Shown here piece after piece: positions 15,661 through 23,510 of a DNA stretch of 64,000 nt. The DNA is from an uncultured Eubacteriales bacterium (lineage in GTDB: Bacteria; Bacillota; Clostridia; Lachnospirales; Lachnospiraceae), in the NCBI GenBank assembly GCA_900319795.1, contig ONPU01000009.1, positions 53,958 through 117,957 on the forward strand, given 5' to 3'. Each line of letters begins with the position of its first letter. Position 1 is the first letter of the stretch. The notes under the pieces are model-generated. The model made no database searches, was not told the DNA's origin, and saw only the letters and a program-made list of their open reading frames with translations. Both the position numbers and the translations under genes were made by a program.

Positions 15661-17946
15661 ATGAAGTCCTCATTTCTCCCGGAAAAAATCTTGCAGAGCA
15701 TTGAACACCGCAGCTTAGCCGAAGAAGGCTCTCTGTACAGCCGCAGCTGCAATCTTTTCATTACATTTGAAGGCTCCCTTGGGATTTCCGCCGGCTCCTT
15801 CCATTCGAATGAACCTGTTGTTTTCCTTTTCTCCGAAAACGAGATCATTCTTACGCCGGAGCAGACGAGCAACTATGTCCTTGTGCGGTTTGATCCCATG
15901 ATCATCGCGAAAGCCCTCGGACACTATCCGAAAGAGGAATCCGCCTGTACCCGTTTTTCATCCAGGGACGGGATCCAGTTGAGAGAGATGGTTTATTCAT
16001 TGCTTGCCACAAAGGAGGGAACCTCCCAGAATGAACTGAAATCTGCCGCCTGTGTTTACGGCATCCTCAACATTCTGAACAGGTCCCTGGAATCTTCCTG
16101 GACCATTGCTCCTTCCGCGATTCCGCTTTCTTCGCACAGGGAAAAGCTCTACCGCTCTTTGATGATCTGGATCGCGTCCCACTGCGCCTCTGACATCCCT
16201 CAGGCAGAATGCGCGGAGATATTCGGGCTTACACCGCAATACCTCGGAAAGTTCCTGCAGGAAACAACGGGAATGAATTACCGCGAATGCATACGGGCCG
16301 CCGCCCGGGAACAGCAGGAAGCTCTTCAGGTTTTTTATGAATCCGATCTTCCGGCACCGTCACCCGCTCCGGGACTCAGTATCGCTTCCGTGGACGATAC
16401 AGACAATAAGGACCTGTCCGGCCATATGAGGGAATACCATCTAAGGGCCAAGATCGATCCCCATATGAGCTTCCCGAAATTCTGGAGAACACTTATCAAT
16501 CTGGGCTATGCCGTCAATCTGCGCTCTCAGAATCTGGATTCCGCGCTCCAAAGGACCTGCGGCGAGCTCGGCTTCCGCTACGCGCGCATCTGCCGCATTA
16601 CGGACCTGATTTCGGAATCCCGTTCCCAGGGACGCTCCTTCTACGATTTCTCGGCTGTTTTCAGCCTTCTGGACTCTCTGGAAATCCACGGAATCATTCC
16701 CTTTCTGGAACTCGGGAACAAGGCGTTCCTCATTCAGGAGACAACGGATTTTTCACTGACTCCTGTCTCCCCGGTCGCGTCCAAGGATTACTATCAGCAC
16801 CTTCTGGATGTGCTTCCCCATTTCCTTCGGGCCTGCATCAATCACTACGGACAGGAAAATATCGATAACTGGTGTTTTGAAATCAGCTTCATGTACACGG
16901 ACAACGCGGAGCGCGAGCATTTCGGCATCGTACAGTACGCCGAGATGTTCCGGCGGATCTATCAGCTCATTCGGAGCTTCTCCCCTTCCTGCCGGATCGG
17001 GGGACCCGGGTTTAACGACTGGTCAGACAATTCCAAAATCCGCCAGGCCATACAGCTGCTCACTTCTTTCGGAGTGACTCCCGATTTTTTCAGCGCCTAC
17101 TCCTACCCGATCGAGATCAGCAATGAAGGCAGGTCCTCGCTCTCCGAAGAGGTAAATCTGGGCTTCGAAAGAATCAGAACGTTTACGGAAATCGTGAGAA
17201 CAATGGTTCCGGACTGTGAAATCTGGATCACGGAATTCAACTCCAACCTCTCCTCGCGCAATTACCTGAATGACTCCGTGTATCAGGCCGTCTATATCAC
17301 TAAGCTGGTTCTGGAAGTCTGCTCTTTGAAGATCAACGCGCTTGCCTATTATCTTCTTTCGGATACGCCGCTTCGCTATCTGGATTCTCTCGACTTTCTC
17401 TTCGGAGGCTGGGGGCTTCTTACGGACAGCGATACGCCCAAGCCTTCGTTCCATGCTTTCAGGCTTCTGTCCATGCTCGGGCATTACCGGATCCGCCAAA
17501 GCGGGAACGCTCTGATCACCGCCAACTCCACCGGCAGCTTTCAGATCCTCCTTTATCGCTACGAGCATCCGGCAAGTCATTTTCTTGTGGCAAATGTCTC
17601 CCGGCCGGACCTCCTTCAGCCTTTCAGGGTATTTCATTTAAATGAGGAAAGCCGTTTTCAGATCCGCATCGAAAATGCCCAGCGCGGAGTCTATATCATG
17701 AGGGAATACCGCATCGACACCATGCACTCGAGCCTGTATTCGACGTGGCGGGAATACGGATTTCTGAACCCGCCGAACCCCTCCTCCATCCGGGAACTCG
17801 AACAAAAATCGGCGCTTCTTCCGAATATCTCGGTTCAAAAGCTGGAGCAGGACGATATCTTTACGATTGAACGCACACTGCAGGGAAACGAAGTCCTGCT
17901 CATCACCATGGAGCTCTACTCCTCCCGTACCGACGCGCTTCTGTGA
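15661..17946 (+). CDS. AraC-like protein with one helix-turn-helix and a degenerate GH39-like domain
   Basis: The 761-residue protein has an N-terminal cupin-like part, then a single AraC helix-turn-helix unit at about 185-215 (AECAEIFGLTPQYLGKFLQETTG). The second unit that normally follows is missing; the chain goes into a Pro/Ser linker (ESDLPAPSPAPGLS). The GH39-like barrel keeps the nucleophile motif (WITEFNSN), but the acid/base site reads FEISFMYTD, without the WNEP glutamate, so it is unlikely to be an active glycosidase. A likely role is sugar sensing. The gene lies 12 bases upstream of a related full-length regulator. AAAGGAG lies rather far (15 bases) from ATG 15661. Confidence 0.8.
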   Translation: MKSSFLPEKILQSIEHRSLAEEGSLYSRSCNLFITFEGSLGISAGSFHSNEPVVFLFSENEIILTPEQTSNYVLVRFDPMIIAKALGHYPKEESACTRFSSRDGIQLREMVYSLLATKEGTSQNELKSAACVYGILNILNRSLESSWTIAPSAIPLSSHREKLYRSLMIWIASHCASDIPQAECAEIFGLTPQYLGKFLQETTGMNYRECIRAAAREQQEALQVFYESDLPAPSPAPGLSIASVDDTDNKDLSGHMREYHLRAKIDPHMSFPKFWRTLINLGYAVNLRSQNLDSALQRTCGELGFRYARICRITDLISESRSQGRSFYDFSAVFSLLDSLEIHGIIPFLELGNKAFLIQETTDFSLTPVSPVASKDYYQHLLDVLPHFLRACINHYGQENIDNWCFEISFMYTDNAEREHFGIVQYAEMFRRIYQLIRSFSPSCRIGGPGFNDWSDNSKIRQAIQLLTSFGVTPDFFSAYSYPIEISNEGRSSLSEEVNLGFERIRTFTEIVRTMVPDCEIWITEFNSNLSSRNYLNDSVYQAVYITKLVLEVCSLKINALAYYLLSDTPLRYLDSLDFLFGGWGLLTDSDTPKPSFHAFRLLSMLGHYRIRQSGNALITANSTGSFQILLYRYEHPASHFLVANVSRPDLLQPFRVFHLNEESRFQIRIENAQRGVYIMREYRIDTMHSSLYSTWREYGFLNPPNPSSIRELEQKSALLPNISVQKLEQDDIFTIERTLQGNEVLLITMELYSSRTDALL

Positions 17947-17958
17947 GAAAGGAAAACT

Positions 17959-20346
17959 ATGCAGACTGTATCCAACATCTCCGCCTATCCGGTTTCCGAA
18001 ATCGAAACGGTGACCCTTACTCATCCGTTCGAAAGAAGCTTTTCGACGCCGACATTTGTCCTCATTTTGAAGGGCAGTGCCATGCCGGATTTCGGGAATA
18101 AAGTCATCAGGCACGGACAGGGAGATCTCATTTTCCTGCCAAAAGGGAGGAGTGTTTCATTTGAAGCGTCTCCCGAAACCATGCTGCTCATTGTCGGGTT
18201 TGAGAGTACATTTCTCGAAGACCAGCTCCGGATCGATCCGCTTCCGCTCCTCAGTTCGGCACTCGATGCGCAAACGGATTACCACGCGTTAAAAAGAGCG
18301 CTTCTTGGTCTGGAGGGAGAGTTTCACACCTATCACTATGCCCTCAACTACGCGAATTCCAGGCTCTTCCATCTGGGCCTGCTCTCCTCCTCTTATCTGG
18401 TTTTGAAAGAACTGACCTATATTCTCTGGAACCACCGGTTCCGGGGCGGAAACGAGCAGCACGCCGACCGGCTCCGCAGAATCGAAGCCTATATCGACCT
18501 CCACTACGGGGAAAATCTGTCTCTTACGGATCTCGCGCAGGAGTTCTCTCTGACGCCGCAGTATCTTTCCGCTTTTTTCAGCTCACAATTCGGCACCAAT
18601 TTTAAAACCTATCTCAATAAGAAAAGGCTGTTTTATTCTCTTACGGACCTCAGGAATCCCGATATCCCGATCAATGAGATCGCGCTTTCCTGCGGCTTTA
18701 TGAGCCCTTCTTCCTATCGCAGAAACTTTCTTGCGGTGTACGGCATTTCACCGTCGGCATACCGTTCAAAATCCCTCCGCGAAGAGACGGCAGCGGAAAC
18801 AGCGCTCAAAACAGCACACTTCGCGGAAGAAGACCGCCTGACTGAGGCCGACCTTCTGACCAATCATATTTCGCTTGACGCGTCCGGCACAAGCAGGATC
18901 ATGCCGCGCTCAAACCGCATGATCAATATCGGTTCCGTCCGGCATCTGCTTTCGGAAAAATACCGCATCTGCTTTCTCAATTTCCTGAAAAAGATGCAGT
19001 TTCAATATGTCCGCATCGAAGAAATCCTGAGCAACAGTTTTATACCCATGCTGCTTCCGCACTATGAGCACTATTTTCAGAACGTGGACATCGTCCTGAA
19101 CTTTTTTTATGAAAATGACGTGCTGCCCTTTATCGAGCTGACCAAAACCGAGGCCCTGTTTGAAATGGAAAACGGATATATGGAGCATTACTCCATACCC
19201 CGTGACGATCGTTTTTTCCGTGTCCTCGAGAGCTTTCTGAAGCATGTCTCCCGCAGATGGCCCCTCAGTTGGCTGAACAGGTGGCAGTTTGAGCTGTGGA
19301 TGCTCCCAAGGGATACCTGCGAATCCTACGCGAAAGCGTTCGCCAAAGCGGTACGGCTCATCCGCCGCTTTATCCCGGAAGCCCGTATCGGCGGTCCGGG
19401 ATATGACGCCGCGTCGCACAACTGTCTTCCGAGCGAGCTTTTCAACGCGTTCCGGAAGGAAGATATCATGCCTGATTTCTTCTCCGCGTCAGTCCATTAC
19501 GATCTGCCCCCTGAAGGCAAGGGGCAGCGTTTCAGCACGGACCCCCATCTGGCTGAACGAATATGCCGCGAGCTTCGCGCTTCGCTGTCCAAAGCGTCGC
19601 CCGATCTGCCCCTCTATATTACCGAATGGTACTCCGTATCCGCGGACTATATCCCGATTACCGCATCGCTTTATCAGGCTGCCTTTATCGTGAGAACGGC
19701 TCTCATTCTGAGGAAATACTCCGATCTGTCCGCTTACTGGCTCTTCAGCGATACGGATCTGCCTCCGTCCGCCCTCAGCGGCTCCTCGCTGTCGTTCGGC
19801 CGGGGTCTTTTCGGACCGCATTTTCAGCCCTATGCTTCCTATTACGCGTTCGAGTTTCTCACGGACCTCGGCAAAAACCTCATTTTCGAAGGTCCCTTCT
19901 GCAGCTTTACGCATTTCGCGAAGAACCACTATCAGCTTCTGGCCTTCCACTATACCCATTTCCGCTCTCTGGCCGATCCCAGAATCCGAAGCGTCCTGGA
20001 CTTCGACAGCATCTACGAGCTTTTTAACGACGATGAGGAGACCTCGCTTTCATTCGATATCTCGGGGCTCACTCCGGGCACCTATTACCTGACGACCCGG
20101 ATCCTCAACCGCGATCACGGATCCATGCTGGACACCCTGATCGAGGAATACGCCGAAAGCAACGTCGACAAACTCGACTTCCTCTATTACACCAAAAAGA
20201 CGCCCGTCTTCACGCACTTCCGGCGCGCCGTTCCCTGCGCCCCGTTCGAGCGCCGCACCTTCCTGCACTCCGACGGCAGCCTCACGCTGAAAGTCGTCCT
20301 TCCGCCCCACGCCATCTGCCTGTGGGACCTCCGCCTGCAGATCTGA
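17959..20346 (+). CDS. AraC-family regulator fused to a degenerate GH39-like domain
   Basis: The 795-residue protein has a cupin domain (GQGDLIFLPKGRSVSFEA), a full AraC domain with both helix-turn-helix units at about 175-275 (LTDLAQEFSLTPQYLSAFF and INEIALSCGFMSPSSYRRNF), then a GH39-like barrel. The barrel keeps LYITEWYS at the nucleophile position but reads FELWMLPRD where the acid/base WNEP is expected, so it should sense rather than cleave. The start is ATG 17959 with GAGAAAGGAAAACT, 12 bases after the upstream stop. The two genes form an operon divergent from the C-glycoside lyase genes, which they probably regulate. Confidence 0.85.
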   Translation: MQTVSNISAYPVSEIETVTLTHPFERSFSTPTFVLILKGSAMPDFGNKVIRHGQGDLIFLPKGRSVSFEASPETMLLIVGFESTFLEDQLRIDPLPLLSSALDAQTDYHALKRALLGLEGEFHTYHYALNYANSRLFHLGLLSSSYLVLKELTYILWNHRFRGGNEQHADRLRRIEAYIDLHYGENLSLTDLAQEFSLTPQYLSAFFSSQFGTNFKTYLNKKRLFYSLTDLRNPDIPINEIALSCGFMSPSSYRRNFLAVYGISPSAYRSKSLREETAAETALKTAHFAEEDRLTEADLLTNHISLDASGTSRIMPRSNRMINIGSVRHLLSEKYRICFLNFLKKMQFQYVRIEEILSNSFIPMLLPHYEHYFQNVDIVLNFFYENDVLPFIELTKTEALFEMENGYMEHYSIPRDDRFFRVLESFLKHVSRRWPLSWLNRWQFELWMLPRDTCESYAKAFAKAVRLIRRFIPEARIGGPGYDAASHNCLPSELFNAFRKEDIMPDFFSASVHYDLPPEGKGQRFSTDPHLAERICRELRASLSKASPDLPLYITEWYSVSADYIPITASLYQAAFIVRTALILRKYSDLSAYWLFSDTDLPPSALSGSSLSFGRGLFGPHFQPYASYYAFEFLTDLGKNLIFEGPFCSFTHFAKNHYQLLAFHYTHFRSLADPRIRSVLDFDSIYELFNDDEETSLSFDISGLTPGTYYLTTRILNRDHGSMLDTLIEEYAESNVDKLDFLYYTKKTPVFTHFRRAVPCAPFERRTFLHSDGSLTLKVVLPPHAICLWDLRLQI

Positions 20347-20347
20347 C

Positions 20348-20378
20348 TGCACCACAGGTGCCAGGCACCTGTGGTGCA
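20348..20378. repeat. 31-bp perfect palindrome, REP-like
   Basis: TGCACCACAGGTGCC and GGCACCTGTGGTGCA are exact inverted repeats around a single A. It starts one base after the AraC stop codon. The core GGTGCC-x-GGCACC is shared with the larger palindrome at 51259-51323, which suggests a dispersed REP-type family. No REP-associated transposase gene was seen in the window. Confidence 0.8.
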
Positions 20379-20391
20379 CCCGGGCATAAAA

Positions 20392-20419
20392 AAGCGGCAG
20401 GGATTTGACCCTGCCGTTT
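20392..20419. terminator. Bidirectional terminator between convergent genes
   Basis: AAGCGGCAGGG and CCCTGCCGTTT form the stem with loop ATTTGA. It is flanked by an A-run on the left and T-rich sequence on the right. It serves the AraC operon (stop at 20346) and the dehydrogenase gene (stop at 20431). Confidence 0.85.
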
Positions 20420-20430
20420 CTTTATGTGTT

Positions 20431-21489
20431 TTATTCGAAGTCTACGGACTTGCCGATTCTTGCGGATTCGCGGATCTTGTCCATCAGCGCGAGTACGCGT
20501 CTGGTCTCCGGAATCTTGATCATGAATTCTTCTTCTCCGTCGAGAGCCTTCAGATAGTTCTTGAAGTAATCTCTGTGAGAGGTCGTCGCGACCGGAAGGT
20601 CCTTGACGATCAGCTTGCCTTCCGGCGGCGGTCCGAAAGATCTTGTCGGGCCGGCTGCCGTCATGGTGCGCTTTCCGCCGACGTTCTGCAGAAGTCCGTC
20701 CGTATGGACAATCTTGCCTTCCGGGAAGAAGCCGTCGATATAAGCGGATCCCTTGTTGCCGCCGAGGAACCAATGGCGTTCGAAATGATGCTCTTTATCC
20801 TCAAGATAATAGGTTCCGAGTTCGATCTCGCCCACAAGGCCGCTGTCGAAACGAAGCATGATGTGGAAATAGTCGTCCACTTCCTTGTTGATGACGTTGC
20901 GGACATTCGCGAAGACCTGTGTGACCTTCCCCGGGATCATCCAGAGCATCTGGTCGATGAGGTGAACGCCCCAGTCATAGAGCATGCCGCCGCCCTGATC
21001 CTTGAAGACGTGCCAGTCATGCATATTGCCGTTGAATCCGTAAAGCGCGGACTTGACGACATAGAGGTCGCCCAGTTCGCCGGAGTCAAAGACGTTCTTG
21101 GCGGTACGGAAATCGATGTCATATCTTCTCTGATGATGAACGGTAAATGTAACACCGGCTTTCTTGCAGGCCGCTTCCATCTCGTCGAGGTCTTCCAGAG
21201 ACAGCGCCACCGGCTTTTCGCAGATGACCTGCTTTCCGGCTTCGGCAGCCTCGATGACCAGTTTCTTATGCTGGTTGTTGTTGGCGGCAATAAGAACCAC
21301 TTCCACATCCGGGTCATTGATAAGATCCGTTGCCTTCTCATAAGTCTTGATGCCTTCCTTCACATCGCCCAGCTGGGAAGGATCAATATCGCAGATTGCC
21401 ACAACCTGAATTCCTTCGAAATCGGTCAGCATCGTCTCATGCTCATGACCCATGAATCCGTGACCGATAATACCGAATTTTCTTGCCAT
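20431..21489 (-). CDS. Gfo/Idh/MocA-family sugar dehydrogenase
   Basis: The 352-residue protein has an N-terminal Rossmann fold (IIGHGFMG) and the family motif CEKPVA with Lys92 as the conserved catalytic-site lysine. The second domain has GGGMLYDWGVHLIDQ, with Asp172 and His176 as expected active-site residues. Relatives oxidise a sugar hydroxyl with NAD; in C-glycoside and 3-keto-glycoside pathways a member oxidises C3 of the glycoside before cleavage. Here it could supply the 3-keto substrate for the TIM-barrel lyases (inference). The start is ATG 21489 with AAAAGGAGAACGGT. A TATAAT -10 (21548-21553, minus) and a TGACCT box lie upstream. Confidence 0.85.
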   Translation of the reverse strand: MARKFGIIGHGFMGHEHETMLTDFEGIQVVAICDIDPSQLGDVKEGIKTYEKATDLINDPDVEVVLIAANNNQHKKLVIEAAEAGKQVICEKPVALSLEDLDEMEAACKKAGVTFTVHHQRRYDIDFRTAKNVFDSGELGDLYVVKSALYGFNGNMHDWHVFKDQGGGMLYDWGVHLIDQMLWMIPGKVTQVFANVRNVINKEVDDYFHIMLRFDSGLVGEIELGTYYLEDKEHHFERHWFLGGNKGSAYIDGFFPEGKIVHTDGLLQNVGGKRTMTAAGPTRSFGPPPEGKLIVKDLPVATTSHRDYFKNYLKALDGEEEFMIKIPETRRVLALMDKIRESARIGKSVDFE

Positions 21490-21601
21490 ACCGTTCTCCT
21501 TTTCTCTTTTCGTGTAATGAATCTTATGAAAGATACACTGTCTTTTTATTATATACCGCTGTTCCCGTAAAATATATTCCTATTCTACCGTTTCTTTTTA
21601 C

Positions 21602-21618
21602 GAAAATGACCTCTTTGG
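21602..21618 (-). promoter_or_regulatory. Candidate activator box upstream of the dehydrogenase gene
   Basis: The plus strand reads GAAAATGACCTCTTTGG, nearly the same as the boxes at 5596-5612 and 35099-35115. It lies about 55 bases upstream of a perfect minus-strand TATAAT (21548-21553) that has no good -35, as expected for an activator-dependent promoter. Confidence 0.4.
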
Positions 21619-21634
21619 CCTTCCGCGTTTTCAC

Positions 21635-22555
21635 TCAGATTACAAAATTTTTCAAATATTTCCTGCTCAGGCGCAGCGAGTTCAAAATGGATTCCTCACT
21701 GTCTTCAAATGCCTTGTCTTCGATCTCGATGCAGGTATATCCGTTATAGCCGATATCCGTCAGGGCAGATACATATTTTCCCCAGTCCACGTCTCCGAGG
21801 CCCGGAAGCTTCGGCGACATAAAATCAAGGGGATAGCCCATGATGCCGACTTCCTGCAGCTTCTCCGGATAGACCTTGATGTCCTTGTAGTGAACATGGA
21901 AAATCTTGTCCCTGAACTCATAGAGCGGTTTGATATAGTCGATCATCTGCCATACAAAATGTGACGGATCATAGTTGATGCCGAAGTTGTCGTACGGAAG
22001 GATCTCGAAGATCCGTCTCCAGTTCGCCGGCGTCGTCATCAGGTTCTGTCCTCCCGGCCACTGGTCGGGTCCGAACAGCATCGGGCAGTTTTCAATAGCG
22101 ATCTTCACATTAAGATCCCGCGCCTTCTCTACAATCGGAGGCCAGACCTTACGCACCAGTTCCAGGTTTTCCTCGACGGTCTTGAACTGATTTCTTCCGA
22201 TAAACGTTGTCACCATTCCGACGCCCAGAATCGCGGCTGCTTCGATCAGTTTTCCGATGTGAGCGATATTCGCCGCGCTTTTTTCAGGATCGGCGTCCAG
22301 AGGATTCGGATAAAAAGCAAGCGATGAAATCGCAATCCCCTTCTCTTTCGCGTAATCCGTGATATGCCTTGCGTACTCCGCGTCTTCCGTCACACGGACA
22401 ACGTCGATATGGCTTGTTCCGGCATAGCGTCTTTCCCCTTTTCCCTGCGGCCAGCAGGCAACCTCCACGCACTCAAAGCCCTCGGCAGCGGCGAAGTCCA
22501 TTACCTGCTCATAACTGTAGGTTTCCAGAATCGCCGTGATAAAGCCAAGCTTCAT
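21635..22555 (-). CDS. Sugar phosphate isomerase/epimerase-like TIM-barrel protein
   Basis: The 306-residue protein belongs to the xylose isomerase-like (AP endonuclease 2) superfamily. Metal ligands fit Glu155 (AIENCP), Asp196 and His199 (YDPSHF), His222 (HVHYKD) and Glu277 (IEIED). Such proteins isomerise, epimerise or cleave (keto)sugars. The gene is next to the Gfo/Idh/MocA dehydrogenase gene, the same pairing as at 32830-35016. It may act on a keto-sugar made by that dehydrogenase. Strong ribosome site GGGAGGAAATGGT before ATG 22555. The exact reaction is not predictable from the sequence. Confidence 0.8.
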   Translation of the reverse strand: MKLGFITAILETYSYEQVMDFAAAEGFECVEVACWPQGKGERRYAGTSHIDVVRVTEDAEYARHITDYAKEKGIAISSLAFYPNPLDADPEKSAANIAHIGKLIEAAAILGVGMVTTFIGRNQFKTVEENLELVRKVWPPIVEKARDLNVKIAIENCPMLFGPDQWPGGQNLMTTPANWRRIFEILPYDNFGINYDPSHFVWQMIDYIKPLYEFRDKIFHVHYKDIKVYPEKLQEVGIMGYPLDFMSPKLPGLGDVDWGKYVSALTDIGYNGYTCIEIEDKAFEDSEESILNSLRLSRKYLKNFVI

Positions 22556-22732
22556 ACCATTTCCTCCCTTTCTTAAGTAGGATGCTTATATTTTGCGTTT
22601 CTGTTTCCCTCATCCAGAACTGATAACAAGTATAACACAGCCGCTCTCCCCATTCGCTCATTTTTTATTATAAACGCCGATTTTTACGCCCGAAAATACA
22701 TCAATATTGCGCAGATTCACGCAGCGTTTCAA

Positions 22733-22773
22733 AAAAGGCCTCCGAAATGAATATTTCATTCCGGAGGCCTTTC
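22733..22773 (-). terminator. Terminator after the class II aldolase gene
   Basis: AAAGGCCTCCG and CGGAGGCCTTT pair around an AT-rich inner part that also pairs (AAATGAATATTTCATT). On the minus strand it is followed by TTTTTT. It closes the operon that ends with the aldolase gene at 22800. The remaining 22556-22732 stretch is AT-rich and shows no gene. Confidence 0.85.
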
Positions 22774-22799
22774 CTTGCTGATTATTTCATTTTTACAAA

Positions 22800-23459
22800 T
22801 TATACAGCCTGATCCGCAGCGATCAGTTCCTTCATCTTGCGGTCCGCTTCTTCCGGCATCGGTTCATAAGTGCCGAGAATCTTCGCGTAATAGGTTGTCT
22901 GCGCCATCTCTTCGGTATAGATCGTGGCGTGCATCGCGGCCTTCATGTCCTTGCCGCAGCTGAACATGCCGTGGTTCTTGATCAGGCAGGCGCGGCCTTT
23001 TTCTCCGAGGGCTTTCACGACCTTGTCAGCCACGTCATTGCTGCCCGGCATCGTGAACGGAACAATGCCGACCGGTGTAAATTCGCACTGCGGAGGCGTG
23101 ATCGGACGAAGCTCCGGATTCGGGCCCATCGCGATAATCGTCGCGAACATGCTGTGTGTATGAACCGTAGCGCCTACGTCCGGTCTTGCGCGCATGACAG
23201 CCGTGTGCATCGGAACTTCCGAAGACGGCTTATACGGTCCGTCGATCCATTCGTTGGTGCCGTCTTCCTTCATGCGGACGATGGCGATATCTTCCGGCTT
23301 CATGCCCGTGTAGGAAATGCCGCTCGGAGTAATCGCTACAATATCTCTCTCCTTTGGATCTCTCATGGCGATATTGCCGCTCGTGCCGTGGATAAGTCCC
23401 TGGTCAACCGCTTCCAGAATCGCTGCCAGAACTGTCTTTCTGATGTTTTCGTATTTCAT
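22800..23459 (-). CDS. Class II aldolase/adducin-family protein (fuculose-phosphate aldolase-like)
   Basis: The 219-residue protein resembles L-fuculose-1-phosphate and L-ribulose-5-phosphate family enzymes. The zinc-binding His pair is in ATVHTHSMF, the acidic residue in SSEVPMH, and a further His in KNHGMF. GTSGNIAMR is the phosphate-site block. It should split or rearrange a sugar phosphate or a related hydroxy-keto compound. The start is ATG 23459 with AAAGGAGGAGATTCAC. It is the last gene of a run that includes a flavin reductase and two dehydrogenases, so it may process the small fragment from that pathway. Confidence 0.8.
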   Translation of the reverse strand: MKYENIRKTVLAAILEAVDQGLIHGTSGNIAMRDPKERDIVAITPSGISYTGMKPEDIAIVRMKEDGTNEWIDGPYKPSSEVPMHTAVMRARPDVGATVHTHSMFATIIAMGPNPELRPITPPQCEFTPVGIVPFTMPGSNDVADKVVKALGEKGRACLIKNHGMFSCGKDMKAAMHATIYTEEMAQTTYYAKILGTYEPMPEEADRKMKELIAADQAV

Positions 23460-23510
23460 GTGAATCTCCTCCTTTATATTCGGTTCTTCGTTTGTATTTT
23501 CAATCAATCA

